Under the pieces are notes generated by a model. The model worked only from the letters and a program-made list of their open reading frames with translations. It searched no databases and was not told where the DNA came from. Made by a program: the position numbers and the translations under genes. A DNA stretch of 44,269 bases from Bradyrhizobium sp. (lineage in GTDB: Bacteria; Pseudomonadota; Alphaproteobacteria; Rhizobiales; Xanthobacteraceae). This document shows, piece after piece, positions 1 through 10,917 of this stretch (position 1 is its first letter; every line of letters starts with the position of its first letter). The stretch spans positions 1 through 44,269 of the forward strand of contig NZ_JACRAW010000049.1 of NCBI RefSeq assembly GCF_016213215.1, in the 5' to 3' direction.

Positions 1-407
1 ACCGCGGCGGCGATGCGCGGCCGCAGCTCCTCCAGTTGCTCCCAGAGCCCGCGCAGCTTTTGCAAGTGGTCGGCAATGCCAGGCAGTTCGACGGCTTGCA
101 GGGTCTGCAACGCCTGACTGTAGGTCCTGGCTCCCGCTGTGCGCAATTCTGCGATTCCAGCCGCGTTCTTCTCCGAGGCGGCAGATGCTGCCGCCAGATA
201 GCTGAGCGTCTCCCCTCGTTCAAGGCGGAACGCGACAAGCGCCGTCGTCAGATCCCGGCTGGCAAATGCCAGAGAGACGATGCGATTGCTGTCGGAATGG
301 CGGCTCACCGCCTCTTTTAAACTATAGGCGCAGATCAATACCAGCACGAGACCAAGCGAGCCGACGACGGCTCCGAGGACTCGCGCAACCGACGGTTGCT
401 TTTTCAT
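1..407 (-). CDS. Membrane sensor protein N-terminus (probable methyl-accepting chemotaxis protein), partial
   Basis: An open frame starts at the ATG complementary to 405-407 and stays open to the left edge, so only about 135 N-terminal residues are visible. They show a short basic start (MKKQPSVAR), one hydrophobic membrane helix at about residues 9-28, then a helical, Ala- and Leu-rich extracytoplasmic region with RLERGETLSYL near residue 60. This layout fits the ligand-binding half of an alphaproteobacterial chemoreceptor with a nitrate-sensor-like helical domain. A histidine kinase or diguanylate cyclase with the same kind of input domain is equally possible, because the signalling half lies outside the window. 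No convincing Shine-Dalgarno sequence precedes the ATG. The 145 bases between this gene and the MFS gene show no feature I can name. Confidence 0.6.
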   Translation of the reverse strand, partial: MKKQPSVARVLGAVVGSLGLVLVLICAYSLKEAVSRHSDSNRIVSLAFASRDLTTALVAFRLERGETLSYLAAASAASEKNAAGIAELRTAGARTYSQALQTLQAVELPGIADHLQKLRGLWEQLEELRPRIAAA

Positions 408-552
408 GGAAGGGGCTCACCAAGAACGGTGCCGACTCGCGGCGTCACTACTATTCAAGCGCAAGAAAATGAGATTTGACTTAAGATTCCGCCGTTCTCT
501 GCTGGTCTCGAGAGGCTAGTAGTAGGGAAGCGCTTCGCAACCTGCCCTAGAA

Positions 553-1779
553 TTAGGCAGCGGCGCCAGATGTACCAGAGTCGCCGGCATCAGCAGGAGT
601 TCGGGGCCGCAGCAGCCGCGCGCAGGCAATCCCCAGCGCGACCATAATCACCGCGCTCACCAGCAACGCCGGCACCTTGCCCGCATGCTGCAGCCCGAAG
701 CCATAGGCGATTGGACCGACGGTCTGGCCCATGAAGAAGAAGAACGAATGCAGCGACAGCGCGGTGGCGCGCGCCTCTACCGACAATTCGCTGGCGAAGA
801 CCTGCAGGCAGCCGTGGGCCATGTAGAAGCCCCAGCCCATGATCAGGAGATTGAGCGTCTGGATTTCCCAGCGCGGGCCGAAGGCGATCGCGGCGAGCTG
901 CGAGCCGACCAGCGCCATCCCCGCAATCATCATGCCGTTGATACCGAGGCGCGGCAGCAGCCGCGACACCGTCACGGCATAGAGGAGCCCACCAACGGCA
1001 AATCCCGCGATGACGATGCCGGCAACGGACAGCGAGGTTTGGCCGAGGTCGAAGAGGAGCGCGGCGACAAAGGGAAAGAGGCCGAGCACGCAGCAGCCCT
1101 CGATGAATACGGCCGAGTAGCAAATGGGCGCGTTCGGGTTGGTGAAGATCGTGCGATAGCCGGTCCTTAGCGCCGACAAGCTCGTCTTTGGCGGGTTCTT
1201 CAACTCGGCACCGCGGAAGCCCGCCGCGACCGCAACCGATGCCACAACCGCGAGCGCCCCAAGCACGGCGAGCACGGTGCGCCAGCCGAAGAAGTCGCCG
1301 ATCAGACCGGCGACGGACGCACCGAGGAGATTGCCGGCCATGGAACCGGCGAGCGTTCGGCCGATCGCGACCTGCCGCCTTTCGGTTGCGACGAGATCGG
1401 AGGTCAGGCTCAGCGCGACCGGGAATACGCCGCCGGAGCCGATGCCGGCGAGAATGCGACTTGCGAAGAGCACTGAATATGAAGTCGACAGCGCGCCAAG
1501 GATGTTGGCAAGTCCCAGGATCGCCAGACAGCCGACCATCAGACGCGCCTTGCCGAACAGATCGGCTGCCCCGCCGATCAGCGGCTGGACGATCGCATAG
1601 GTGAAGGCGTAGGCCGCGGCAAACCCCGCGGCGGTGGCGATATTGACGGCGAAGTCCTCCGCAACATGCGGCAGCACCGGATCGAGCGCGCGTGTCGACA
1701 GGCTCGCGGCAAAGCTCGCGAGAGTAATCACGTTGATCGCCTGCGGCAGGCGTTCGCGCGCCGACACCTTCTGGTGCAT
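553..1779 (-). CDS. MFS transporter (DHA1-like drug/metabolite efflux type)
   Basis: The 408-residue protein has the twelve hydrophobic segments of a major facilitator. The helix 2-3 loop reads GGAADLFGKARLMVG, the MFS signature A region, and a Gly-rich helix follows (RILAGIGSGGVFPVALSL, about residues 110-127), as in proton-driven efflux pumps of the DHA1 group. The substrate cannot be read from sequence. Its ATG overlaps the TGA of kdsA by one base (TGATG), so it is probably translated by coupling and co-transcribed with kdsA. As I remember related genomes, eno follows kdsA at this place, so the transporter may be a local addition. The C-terminus is short, Pro/Ala rich and probably cytoplasmic. 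Confidence 0.82.
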   Translation of the reverse strand: MHQKVSARERLPQAINVITLASFAASLSTRALDPVLPHVAEDFAVNIATAAGFAAAYAFTYAIVQPLIGGAADLFGKARLMVGCLAILGLANILGALSTSYSVLFASRILAGIGSGGVFPVALSLTSDLVATERRQVAIGRTLAGSMAGNLLGASVAGLIGDFFGWRTVLAVLGALAVVASVAVAAGFRGAELKNPPKTSLSALRTGYRTIFTNPNAPICYSAVFIEGCCVLGLFPFVAALLFDLGQTSLSVAGIVIAGFAVGGLLYAVTVSRLLPRLGINGMMIAGMALVGSQLAAIAFGPRWEIQTLNLLIMGWGFYMAHGCLQVFASELSVEARATALSLHSFFFFMGQTVGPIAYGFGLQHAGKVPALLVSAVIMVALGIACARLLRPRTPADAGDSGTSGAAA

Positions 1780-2654
1780 CAGCGCGTCACGTTCATGTCT
1801 GGACTGATGTCAGGATTCTTGGCAATCGCGTCGAAGGCCATCAGCCGACGGATCAGGCCTTCGAACTCGCGCAGCGGCACCATGTTCGGTCCGTCGGACG
1901 GAGCGTGATCCGGATCGGGATGGGTCTCGATGAACACGCCGGCAACGCCGACCGCGACCGCCGCACGCGCAAGCACGGAAACGAATTCGCGTTCACCGCC
2001 GGAGGAAGTCCCCTTCCCGCCCGGCTGCTGCACCGAATGGGTAGCATCGAAGATCACGGGCGCGCCGGTGGTGCGGGCAAGGATCGGCAGCGCACGCATG
2101 TCGGAGACCAGCGTATTGTAACCGAAGGAGACGCCGCGCTCGGTCACCAGCACGTTGCGATTTCCTGAGCCGGTGATCTTGGCGACGACGTTCGCCATGT
2201 CCCAGGGCGCCAGGAACTGGCCCTTCTTCACGTTGACCACCTTGCCGGTCGCCGCCGCGGCGAGCAGCAGATCGGTTTGCCGGCACAGGAAGGCGGGAAT
2301 CTGCAGGACGTCCACCGCCTGCGCGACTTCCGCGCATTGCGATGCCTCGTGCACGTCGGTCAGGACGGGAAGCCCCAGCGAAGAGCGGATCTCGGCAAAG
2401 ATCGGCAGCGACTGCATCAACCCGATCCCGCGCGCGGCCGAGACGCTGGTGCGATTGGCCTTGTCGAAGGACGTCTTGTACACGAGCCCGACCTTGAGCC
2501 GGGCTGCGATCTCCTTCAGCGCGGAGGCGACTTCCAGCGCATGGGCCCTGCTCTCGAGCTGACACGGACCGGCGATAATCGAGATCGGCAACTCGTTGCC
2601 GAACCGGACCGATCCGACCGTCACGACCGGCGCTGTTGATTTCTCTGCGCTCAA
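1779..2654 (-). CDS. kdsA: 3-deoxy-8-phosphooctulonate synthase (Kdo-8-P synthase)
   Basis: This cytoplasmic enzyme joins phosphoenolpyruvate and arabinose 5-phosphate to make Kdo 8-phosphate, the precursor of the inner-core sugar of lipopolysaccharide. The 291-residue protein shows AGPCQLES (28-35), the substrate-binding segment YKTSFDKANRTS (59-70), a FDATHSVQQPGG segment and FIETHPDPDHAPSDGPNM near the C-terminus. Cys31 in AGPC, together with the later His, Glu and Asp, matches the metal-dependent class of Kdo-8-P synthases (Aquifex type); the metal-independent E. coli enzyme has Asn at the Cys position. It follows pyrG and the NIPSNAP gene on the same strand, and its stop codon overlaps the start of the MFS gene. 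Identity is secure; the metal class is inferred from the residues. Confidence 0.97.
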   Translation of the reverse strand: MSAEKSTAPVVTVGSVRFGNELPISIIAGPCQLESRAHALEVASALKEIAARLKVGLVYKTSFDKANRTSVSAARGIGLMQSLPIFAEIRSSLGLPVLTDVHEASQCAEVAQAVDVLQIPAFLCRQTDLLLAAAATGKVVNVKKGQFLAPWDMANVVAKITGSGNRNVLVTERGVSFGYNTLVSDMRALPILARTTGAPVIFDATHSVQQPGGKGTSSGGEREFVSVLARAAVAVGVAGVFIETHPDPDHAPSDGPNMVPLREFEGLIRRLMAFDAIAKNPDISPDMNVTR

Positions 2655-2770
2655 CGTATCATCCTCGCTTCGCCGGTGACCATAACGGCCGACCCCACCG
2701 GATCAACCCTATTCGGCCGGCGCAGGCGAATATCAGGGTTGCGCGTCAGCCGCGAGCCGCCCCGGCACGC

Positions 2771-3097
2771 TCACTTCACCGAGGAGAACGCGGTCGGACT
2801 CAGGAACTGGCTGACGATGTTTTCGACGATCTGGCCATCCGCCTCGGTCCTGGCGCGCGCCTCGATCCATTCCGGATCGGTCTGGAAGGAGGTCCACTTC
2901 TTCTCGCGGTCCGCCATGGAATCCCAGGCCAGGAGGTAGGTGAGTTCCTGGTTGGAGGCGCCAACGAGCGTCGTGAAGAACCCGGCCTGCCTGATCCCGT
3001 GCTTCTCGAACAGCTTGAGCGTGATCGTCTCGAAGCGCTTGAGCAGCGCCGGCAGCCGCCCCGGCACGCAGCGATAGACGCGCATCTCGTAGATCAT
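2771..3097 (-). CDS. NIPSNAP-family protein
   Basis: A 108-residue protein with the NIPSNAP ferredoxin-like fold signature: it begins MIYEMRVYRCVPGRLPALLKRFE, and a central LTYLLAWDSMADREKKWTSF is followed by a DPEWIEAR segment. In bacteria these small proteins are usually of unknown function and resemble dimeric alpha-beta barrel proteins. No catalytic residue can be assigned. The gene sits between pyrG (109 bases upstream) and kdsA (116 bases downstream) on the same strand. A near-ideal Shine-Dalgarno (GCAGGGAG) lies about 8 bases before the ATG. The spacing and the inverted repeat at 3157-3172 leave room for its own promoter. Confidence 0.8.
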   Translation of the reverse strand: MIYEMRVYRCVPGRLPALLKRFETITLKLFEKHGIRQAGFFTTLVGASNQELTYLLAWDSMADREKKWTSFQTDPEWIEARARTEADGQIVENIVSQFLSPTAFSSVK

Positions 3098-3156
3098 CGG
3101 ACTTCACTCCCTGCTCTGTTGTTTTTCGTTTTGCTGTTCTTGCGGTCGCAGGCGAG

Positions 3157-3172
3157 ATTTGTCGCAACAAAT
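3157..3172. promoter_or_regulatory. Perfect inverted repeat between pyrG and the NIPSNAP gene
   Basis: ATTTGTCGCAACAAAT is a 6-4-6 perfect inverted repeat, 60 bases upstream of the NIPSNAP start and 34 bases past the pyrG stop. It is AT-richer than its surroundings. It could be an operator for a dimeric regulator or a weak hairpin; no T-run follows it on the minus strand, so a terminator is less likely. Confidence 0.3.
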
Positions 3173-3206
3173 GCTGCGTTCGTCAAAGCCGGTCGGCGCG
3201 ACGGCA

Positions 3207-4850
<1,644 letters not shown>

Positions 4851-4964
4851 TTAATCCCCCGAAGCCGATTCGCCAAAGCGATTCGTGTCCCCCGACCAAT
4901 AATTTGCGGGGTTGTGGGTGAGGCGAAAATCAGAAGTTTGCCAGAGACTTAATGGCGACTGTTG

Positions 4965-4992
4965 ATGCAGGGCGGAAGACGCTGCCCTGCAT
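4965..4992 (-). terminator. Hairpin between secG and pyrG
   Basis: ATGCAGGGC and GCCCTGCAT form a perfect 9-bp stem around a 10-base loop, 25 bases past the secG stop. No U-run follows on the minus strand, so this may be a weak terminator, an attenuator or an RNA-stabilising hairpin rather than a full intrinsic terminator. Confidence 0.4.
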
Positions 4993-5016
4993 GGCAACCC
5001 TGCTTTAACTGCGAGT

Positions 5017-5409
5017 TCATTGCGAGCGCGGCGCCTGCGGCCCCGCCGGCGCCTGATTCTGCTGCTGCTGCTCGTCGGCCTTCTTCAGCGTATCGAGGAT
5101 GCCGCCGGACGTCGGCGGCGCCACCGGCGTCCCGCCTCCGACCGGCTGCTGCGAAGCCGGCTGGCTGCTGATGATGGAAGCGGGCTTGCGCTCGTAACCC
5201 GCATACCACGACAGGAACAGGCTGGTGATGAAAAAGCAAACGGCGAGGACCGCCGTGGTCCGCGTCAACAGGTTGGCCGTGCCACGGCTCGACATGAAGC
5301 CCGCGCCTCCACCCATGCCAAGGCCGCCGCCTTCGGATTTCTGCAGCAGCACGGCGCCGATCATCACGGAGACGATCATGAGGTGGATAACGATAACGAC
5401 AGTCTGCAT
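5017..5409 (-). CDS. secG: Preprotein translocase subunit SecG
   Basis: SecG is the small accessory subunit of the SecYEG channel in the inner membrane. The 130-residue protein has two membrane helices, at about residues 2-20 and 52-72, joined by the typical loop KSEGGGLGMGGGAGFMSSRGTAN in which LLQKSEG and the Gly run are the family signature. The tail is Pro/Gln rich (with QQQQ), longer than in E. coli but usual in this group. I start at the ATG at 5407-5409 because GGAAGG lies just before it; an in-frame ATG six codons earlier lies upstream of that Shine-Dalgarno. It sits between tpiA and pyrG on the same strand, a typical alphaproteobacterial order. Confidence 0.93.
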   Translation of the reverse strand: MQTVVIVIHLMIVSVMIGAVLLQKSEGGGLGMGGGAGFMSSRGTANLLTRTTAVLAVCFFITSLFLSWYAGYERKPASIISSQPASQQPVGGGTPVAPPTSGGILDTLKKADEQQQQNQAPAGPQAPRSQ

Positions 5410-5545
5410 GATTACCTTCCATCGCAAGCGGCAAGCGCCGGTTCCACCCCGGCTGCATCCGTACCTTGCGAGTCTTCCTGAAGTCGGGCGGGTGTTACAC
5501 GATTGGACCGGGTATTGTCACCCCCCGGAAGCATCAGGGCGTCAG

Positions 5546-6304
5546 CTAGGGACAACCCCTCGCAATTGCAAGGAAGTCGGCCGCCTTCAGGCTGGCGCCG
5601 CCCACCAGCGCGCCGTTGACGTTGGCAACCGCCATCAGTTCGGCCGCATTCGAGGGCTTGACCGAGCCGCCATAGAGGATGCGCATCCTGGCCCCCTCAC
5701 CGTCGAACCGGCTGATTAATATTTCCCGGATAAAGCCGTGAATCTGCTCGACATCCCCGGCCGTCGGAGTGACGCCGGTACCGATCGCCCAAACCGGCTC
5801 ATAGGCCACCACGAGGTTGTCGGCCCGCGAGCCCTCGGGCAGCGACAGGTTGAGCTGGCCGCGGCAGATGTCCAGGGTCTGGCCTGCGTCCCGCTGATGC
5901 TGGGTCTCTCCGATACAGACGATCGCGGTGAGACCGGCCCTCCATGCCGCCTGGGCCTTCTGCTTGACGAGAACGTCGCTTTCGCCGTGATCGGCGCGGC
6001 GCTCGGAATGACCGACAATGATGGATCTTGCACCGGCATCGGCGAGCATTTCGGCCGAGATGTCGCCGGTATGGGCGCCGGACGCCTTGGGGTGACAATC
6101 CTGGGCCCCGACGGTGAGGATCTTGGCGGCGCGCGCCCTGTCCGCAAAGGCCACAACGAGGGTCGCGGGCGGACAGACCAGGAGATCGGCCTTCCCCGCC
6201 ACCTCGGGAGCGCCGGCGAGCATGGCCTCGAACTCGGTCAGCGACGCCTTGAGGCCGTTCATTTTCCAGTTGCCGGCGATCAGCGGTCGAATGGCATCAG
6301 TCAT
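5546..6304 (-). CDS. tpiA: Triose-phosphate isomerase
   Basis: This TIM-barrel enzyme interconverts dihydroxyacetone phosphate and glyceraldehyde 3-phosphate. The 252-residue protein has the substrate lysine in AGNWKMNG (Lys14), the electrophile His in IIVGHSERR (near residue 97) and the catalytic Glu in [12 protein letters not shown] (near residue 167). The phosphate-binding [11 protein letters not shown] follows near the C-terminus. It is transcribed away from ppiD; the 237 bases between the two starts must carry both promoters, but I cannot place either box with confidence there. A CCGACC/GGTCGG inverted repeat lies near 6403-6423. secG follows on the same strand 136 bases later. Confidence 0.97.
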   Translation of the reverse strand: MTDAIRPLIAGNWKMNGLKASLTEFEAMLAGAPEVAGKADLLVCPPATLVVAFADRARAAKILTVGAQDCHPKASGAHTGDISAEMLADAGARSIIVGHSERRADHGESDVLVKQKAQAAWRAGLTAIVCIGETQHQRDAGQTLDICRGQLNLSLPEGSRADNLVVAYEPVWAIGTGVTPTAGDVEQIHGFIREILISRFDGEGARMRILYGGSVKPSNAAELMAVANVNGALVGGASLKAADFLAIARGCP

Positions 6305-6541
6305 GGCAAAAATCCAGCAAGATAGGTTCGGAGCATGCGCTAGCAGAGCCCAGCCCGCAGTTCCAGCGTCGGGGCGTTAACCGCTTCACTTGGTCCCGGG
6401 TCCGACCGGCTCCGCTGGTCGGTGCGAGGTTGCGGGAGAATAGCCGCCACTTTATGATGCTTTATCAATCCGGTGACGCCCCTTTGCGGAATCCGCTTTA
6501 AGGCGCGCCCGGTTCCCTCCTGCCTAAAAAGTTGGACCCCA

Positions 6542-8440
6542 ATGCTTCGAGGAATACGCAAGGCCTCATCAAACTGGCTCGGCAAGACCGTCATGACCGT
6601 CGTGATGGGCGTATTGATCGTCAGTTTCGGCGTCTGGGGCATTGGCGACATTTTCCGCGGCTTTGGACAGTCGACGGTGGCCACGGTCGGCCGTACCGAG
6701 ATCTCGCTGAACGAATTCCGTCAGCTTTATACCGACAGGCTGCAGCAGATCGGGCGCCAGTTCGGCCGGCCGCTGACGATGGATCAGGCCCGCGCCTTCG
6801 GGCTTGACCGCCAGGTACTGCAGCAGACCATTGCGGAAGCGGCGCTCGATGAAGAGACACGGCGGCTCGGGCTCGGCCAATCCGACGAGGACATCAGGCG
6901 CGCAATTCTCAACGATCCGAACTTCAAGGGTCTCGGCGGCACCTTCGACGCGCAGCGCTTCCAGGCCGTCATCCGGCAATTCGGCTACACCGAGCAGCGA
7001 TACGTCGCCGAGCAGCGGCGCGTGTTGCTACGCCGGCAACTCGTGAGCAGCCTCTCTGCCGGTCTCGAGCCGCCCAAGTCCATGATCGAGGTGTTCACCC
7101 GCTTTCAGAACGAGCAGCGCTCGATCGAATACATGAAGCTGGGGCCCGCCCAGGCCGGAACGATCGACCCGCCCTCCCCGGAAACACTGGCGACCTATTT
7201 CGAGGACCATAAGGCGCAGTTCCGCGCACCGGAATACCGCAAGATCGCCTTCGCCGTGATCACGCCCGAAGAACTCGGCAAATGGGCCGAGGTCTCCGAC
7301 GAGGATGCGAAAAAGCTCTTCGAGCAGACCAAGGACAAGCTCGGGACGCCGGAAAAGCGCCAGGTCCAGCAGATGGTGTTTCCGAACGTGGAAGAAGCCC
7401 AGGCGGCGCGCAACCGCGTCACAAGCGGCTCGTCATTCGACGATCTCGTCAAGGAACGTGGCCTCAAGTCGGCCGACGTCGATCTCGGCCTCGTGCCGAA
7501 ATCGGCGATCCTTGACCCCGCGGTCGCTGATGCCGCGTTCTCGCTTGCCTCCGGCGAAGTGAGCCAGCCGGTGCAAGGCCGCTTCGGCGTGGCTCTGGTC
7601 AGGGTGGACAAGATCGAACCCGGTGCTGAGGCCAACTACACCAACCTCGCGCCCGAGTTGAAGAAGCAGATCGCCACCGAACGTGCCCGCAACCAGGTGG
7701 CGACATTGCGCGACAAGATGGAAGACGAGCGCGGCGGCGGTGCGAGTGTCGTGGAAGCTGCCCAGAAGCTCGGCCTCACCCCCGTCACGATCGATGCCGT
7801 CGACCGTTCGGGACGATTGCCCAACGGACAAACGGCCAGCAACATCCCGCCCGGCCTCGACGTGGTGTCGCAGGCTTTCAGCAGCGACGTCGGCGTCGAC
7901 AACGACTCGATCTCGTTCCGCGGCGGTTATGTCTGGTATGAAGTGCTGGGCATCACGCCCTCGCGCGAGCGCAATATCGACGAAGTCCGGGACCAGGTCG
8001 AGACGCGCTGGCGTGACGACCAGATCGCGAGCCGGCTGCGTGCGAAGGCGACCGAAATCGTGCAGAAGATCGAGCAAGGCGGCAAGCTTCCAGACGAAGC
8101 CGGCGGCATCGGCGTCAAGGTTGAAGCCGCGACCGGCTTCAAGCGCGATGGCGCGCCGGCCGGCGTGCCTTCCAGCACGGTCGCCGCGGCATTCCGTACC
8201 GCCAAGGACGGCGTCGGCCAAAGCTCGGCGGACGGCAACGAATGGATCATCTTCCGGGTGACCGACGTCATCGATCCACCGGTCGACTTTGCTTCCGACG
8301 CGATCAAGCGGCTGAAGGAGCAGCTGGACCGCTCGCTGACAGACGAACAGATTGCCGAATACGTTGCCAAGCTTGAGAAGGACATTGGAACGACGATCAA
8401 TCAGGCCGCCTTCGCGCAGGCAACAGGCGCAAACCAGTAG
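6542..8440 (+). CDS. ppiD: Membrane-anchored periplasmic folding factor, SurA/PpiD type peptidyl-prolyl isomerase
   Basis: The 632-residue protein has an N-terminal membrane anchor (about residues 15-36, VMTVVMGVLIVSFGVWGIGDIF), then a SurA-like helical domain beginning VATVGRTEISLNEFRQLY, then a parvulin-like region near residues 245-360 (EYRKIAFAVITPEE through GLVPKSAILDPAVADAAFSL and VQGRFGVALVRV) and a long C-terminal SurA-like part. PpiD helps fold proteins as they leave the Sec channel; SecG is encoded nearby on the other strand. I chose the ATG at 6542 (MLRGIRKASSNW) because the family begins with this basic stretch before the helix; an in-frame start at 6473 would add 23 unlikely residues. 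The trp genes follow after 15 bases on the same strand. Confidence 0.9.
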   Translation: MLRGIRKASSNWLGKTVMTVVMGVLIVSFGVWGIGDIFRGFGQSTVATVGRTEISLNEFRQLYTDRLQQIGRQFGRPLTMDQARAFGLDRQVLQQTIAEAALDEETRRLGLGQSDEDIRRAILNDPNFKGLGGTFDAQRFQAVIRQFGYTEQRYVAEQRRVLLRRQLVSSLSAGLEPPKSMIEVFTRFQNEQRSIEYMKLGPAQAGTIDPPSPETLATYFEDHKAQFRAPEYRKIAFAVITPEELGKWAEVSDEDAKKLFEQTKDKLGTPEKRQVQQMVFPNVEEAQAARNRVTSGSSFDDLVKERGLKSADVDLGLVPKSAILDPAVADAAFSLASGEVSQPVQGRFGVALVRVDKIEPGAEANYTNLAPELKKQIATERARNQVATLRDKMEDERGGGASVVEAAQKLGLTPVTIDAVDRSGRLPNGQTASNIPPGLDVVSQAFSSDVGVDNDSISFRGGYVWYEVLGITPSRERNIDEVRDQVETRWRDDQIASRLRAKATEIVQKIEQGGKLPDEAGGIGVKVEAATGFKRDGAPAGVPSSTVAAAFRTAKDGVGQSSADGNEWIIFRVTDVIDPPVDFASDAIKRLKEQLDRSLTDEQIAEYVAKLEKDIGTTINQAAFAQATGANQ

Positions 8441-8455
8441 ACCCGAAAGCACGCG

Positions 8456-9469
8456 ATGAACGACCTGAAATCGATTATTGGAAAAGTCGCGACCGGCGCC
8501 AGCCTGTCGCGCGATGAGGCGGCAGGCGCCTTCGATGCCATGATGTCCGGCGAGGCGACCCCTTCGCAGATGGGCGGGCTCCTGATGGCGCTGAGGGTAC
8601 GGGGCGAAACGGTGGACGAGATTACCGGAGCGGTGTCCGCCATGCGCGCCAAGATGCTGCGCGTCACGGCACCGCCCGACGCAGTCGACATCGTCGGCAC
8701 CGGCGGGGACGGCTCTGGCTCGGTGAACGTATCGACCTGCGCGGCCTTCATCGTCGCGGGGGCCGGCGTGCCGGTCGCCAAGCACGGCAACCGCGCACTG
8801 TCCTCGCGCTCGGGCGCGGCCGACGTGCTGGCCTCGCTGGGCGTGAAGATCGATCTTAGACCCGAGCAGGTCGGACGCTGCGTGGAGGAATGCGGCATCG
8901 GCTTCATGTTCGCGCCGGCGCATCATCCGGCGATGAAGAACGTCGGTCCGACCCGCGTAGAACTCGCCACCCGCACCATCTTCAACCTTCTGGGTCCGCT
9001 GTCCAATCCGGCCGGCGTGAAGCGGCAGATGGTCGGCGTCTTCTCCCGCCAATGGGTGCAGCCGCTGGCGCAGGTGCTGAAGAACCTCGGATCGGACTCC
9101 GTGTGGGTGGTGCATGGTTCGGACGGACTGGACGAGCTCACCCTCACCGGCCCTACCTTCGTTGCCGCGCTCGAGAACGGCGCCATCCGCACCTTCGAGG
9201 TCAGCCCCGAACAGGCCGGCCTGCCCCGCTGCGGGCACGACGGACTGAAGGGCGGCGACGCCGATGCCAACGCGATCGCGTTGCAGAGCGTGCTTGACGG
9301 GATGCCGAGCCCATACCGCGACATCGCCCTGCTGAACGCGGCGGCCGCGCTGATCGTGGCCGGCCTCGCCAGCGATCTGAAGGAAGGCGTTGCGCTCGGC
9401 ACCCGTTCGGTCGACAGCGGCGCGGCGGCAGGTAAGCTGAAGCACCTGATCGCGGTCTCCAACAGCTGA
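8456..9469 (+). CDS. trpD: Anthranilate phosphoribosyltransferase
   Basis: The enzyme transfers phosphoribosyl from PRPP to anthranilate, the second step of tryptophan synthesis. The 337-residue protein shows the PRPP-binding [14 protein letters not shown] (about residues 82-95), [17 protein letters not shown] (about 107-123), the [12 protein letters not shown] anthranilate-binding segment and the [11 protein letters not shown] motif, all in the usual order. It begins 15 bases after ppiD and ends 16 bases before trpC, so the three are probably one transcript. trpE and trpG, which often precede trpD, are not between ppiD and trpD and must lie elsewhere. Confidence 0.97.
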   Translation: MNDLKSIIGKVATGASLSRDEAAGAFDAMMSGEATPSQMGGLLMALRVRGETVDEITGAVSAMRAKMLRVTAPPDAVDIVGTGGDGSGSVNVSTCAAFIVAGAGVPVAKHGNRALSSRSGAADVLASLGVKIDLRPEQVGRCVEECGIGFMFAPAHHPAMKNVGPTRVELATRTIFNLLGPLSNPAGVKRQMVGVFSRQWVQPLAQVLKNLGSDSVWVVHGSDGLDELTLTGPTFVAALENGAIRTFEVSPEQAGLPRCGHDGLKGGDADANAIALQSVLDGMPSPYRDIALLNAAAALIVAGLASDLKEGVALGTRSVDSGAAAGKLKHLIAVSNS

Positions 9470-9485
9470 TGCCGGAAGGGCGCGC

Positions 9486-10313
9486 ATGTCGGATATCCTG
9501 ACGCGAATCGAGGCCTACAAGCGCGAAGAGATCGCGGCAGCCAAGCGCGAGCATCCGCTCTCGTCCCTCGAAGCGCGGGCAAAGGCGGCGCCCCCGCCGC
9601 GCGGCTTCGTGCGGGCGATCCGGCAGAAGCACGCCAATGGCGATTACGCGCTGATTGCGGAGATCAAGAAGGCCTCTCCGTCGAAGGGGCTGATCCGGGC
9701 CGATTTCGATCCGCCGCTCCTCGCCATGGCCTACGAGGCGGGCGGTGCCGCCTGTCTGTCCGTGTTGACCGACACCCCTTCCTTCCAGGGCCATCTCGAT
9801 TTCATGGTGGCGGCGCGCGCGGCGACTTCGCTCCCGGTGCTGCGCAAGGATTTCATGTTCGACACCTACCAGGTGGTGGAAGGCCGCGCCCACGGCGCCG
9901 ACTGCATCCTGATCATCATGGCCGCGCTCGACCACGGCGCGGCAAGCGATATCGAACAGGCCGCACTTTCCTACGGCATGGACGTGCTGATCGAGATCCA
10001 CGACCGTGCCGAGCTCGACCGCGCCTTGAAGCTGCGCTCGCCGATGATCGGCATCAACAACCGCAACCTGCGCACCTTCGAGACCACGCTTGCGACCAGC
10101 GAAGCCCTCGCTCCGCTGGTTCCGCGCGATCGCCTGCTGGTCGGCGAAAGCGGCATCTTCACGAGCGCCGATCTCGCGAGGCTCTCGCGGGTCGGCATCT
10201 CGACCTTCCTGGTCGGCGAGAGCCTGATGCGGCAGCCCGATGTCGCCGCAGCAACGCGCGCGCTGCTGTCGCGTGAAGACGCCGGCCGCGCGACGGGGCA
10301 CGCCCTGACATGA
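9486..10313 (+). CDS. trpC: Indole-3-glycerol-phosphate synthase
   Basis: This TIM-barrel enzyme closes the indole ring in tryptophan synthesis. The 275-residue single-domain protein (no TrpF fusion) carries the catalytic segment [21 protein letters not shown] (given by its parts [11 protein letters not shown] and ADFDP), [11 protein letters not shown] with the second lysine, [12 protein letters not shown] and the phosphate-binding LLVGESGI. Sixteen bases separate it from trpD. Its TGA overlaps the ATG of moaC by four bases (ATGA), so moaC is translationally coupled to a tryptophan gene, an arrangement common in rhizobia. Confidence 0.97.
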   Translation: MSDILTRIEAYKREEIAAAKREHPLSSLEARAKAAPPPRGFVRAIRQKHANGDYALIAEIKKASPSKGLIRADFDPPLLAMAYEAGGAACLSVLTDTPSFQGHLDFMVAARAATSLPVLRKDFMFDTYQVVEGRAHGADCILIIMAALDHGAASDIEQAALSYGMDVLIEIHDRAELDRALKLRSPMIGINNRNLRTFETTLATSEALAPLVPRDRLLVGESGIFTSADLARLSRVGISTFLVGESLMRQPDVAAATRALLSREDAGRATGHALT

Positions 10314-10807
10314 CGCGCAAATCCCCCCAGACCGAGCCCGCCCTCACCCACATTGACGCCGGTGGCGAGGCGCGCATGGTCGACGTGTCGGAAAAGCCCG
10401 CCACGGAGCGCACCGCGACCGCCGAAGGGCGCGTCGTGATGAGCAATTCAACACTGGACCTGATCCTGTCGGGCAATGCCAAGAAAGGCGACGTGCTTGG
10501 CGCCGCCCGCATTGCCGGCATCATGGCCGCCAAGCGCACTTCGGAGCTGATCCCGCTGTGCCATCCACTGGCGCTCTCGAAGGTCGTCGTCGACATCGAG
10601 CCTGACGCGACAATACCGGGTTGCATCGTCCAGGCAACCGTGAAGGTCACCGGACCGACGGGCGTGGAGATGGAGGCGCTGACGGCGGTATCCGTCGCCT
10701 GTCTCACCATCTACGACATGATCAAAGCCGTCGAGCGAGGCGTACGCATCGAGGGCATTCGCCTCCTTGAGAAGAAGGGCGGAAAGTCAGGTCACTACCG
10801 CGCCTGA
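10310..10807 (+). CDS. moaC: Cyclic pyranopterin monophosphate synthase (molybdenum cofactor)
   Basis: MoaC converts 3',8-cyclo-7,8-dihydro-GTP into cyclic pyranopterin monophosphate in molybdenum cofactor synthesis. The 165-residue protein shows [18 protein letters not shown] at the start, [20 protein letters not shown] with the conserved [23 protein letters not shown] and a C-terminal [11 protein letters not shown], all family signatures. Its start overlaps the trpC stop. moeA would be expected directly after it; here a 4.8-kb block lies between. The 110 bases to the convergent ctpA gene hold no clear terminator. Confidence 0.97.
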   Translation: MTRKSPQTEPALTHIDAGGEARMVDVSEKPATERTATAEGRVVMSNSTLDLILSGNAKKGDVLGAARIAGIMAAKRTSELIPLCHPLALSKVVVDIEPDATIPGCIVQATVKVTGPTGVEMEALTAVSVACLTIYDMIKAVERGVRIEGIRLLEKKGGKSGHYRA

Positions 10808-10917
10808 TCGATTCGGATCCGCAACGTCGCCCGAACCGATCGCTCGCGCAACGGGCTCGGCACAACAGTACTGCTGACCAGGCGCGCCCAGCACGCGGGC
10901 CCACGCCCTGGTGTCAT

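Noticed and set aside
6403..6423. CCGACC/GGTCGG inverted repeat in the tpiA-ppiD divergent region as an operator
   Set aside because: Only six pairs with a GC-rich loop, close to chance in this composition; it is mentioned with tpiA but not called as a feature.
7433..9487. 684-codon open frame on the minus strand opposite ppiD and trpD
   Set aside because: High-GC antisense shadow: its protein is Arg/Gly/His rich with no domain, and both real genes opposite it are fully recognisable.
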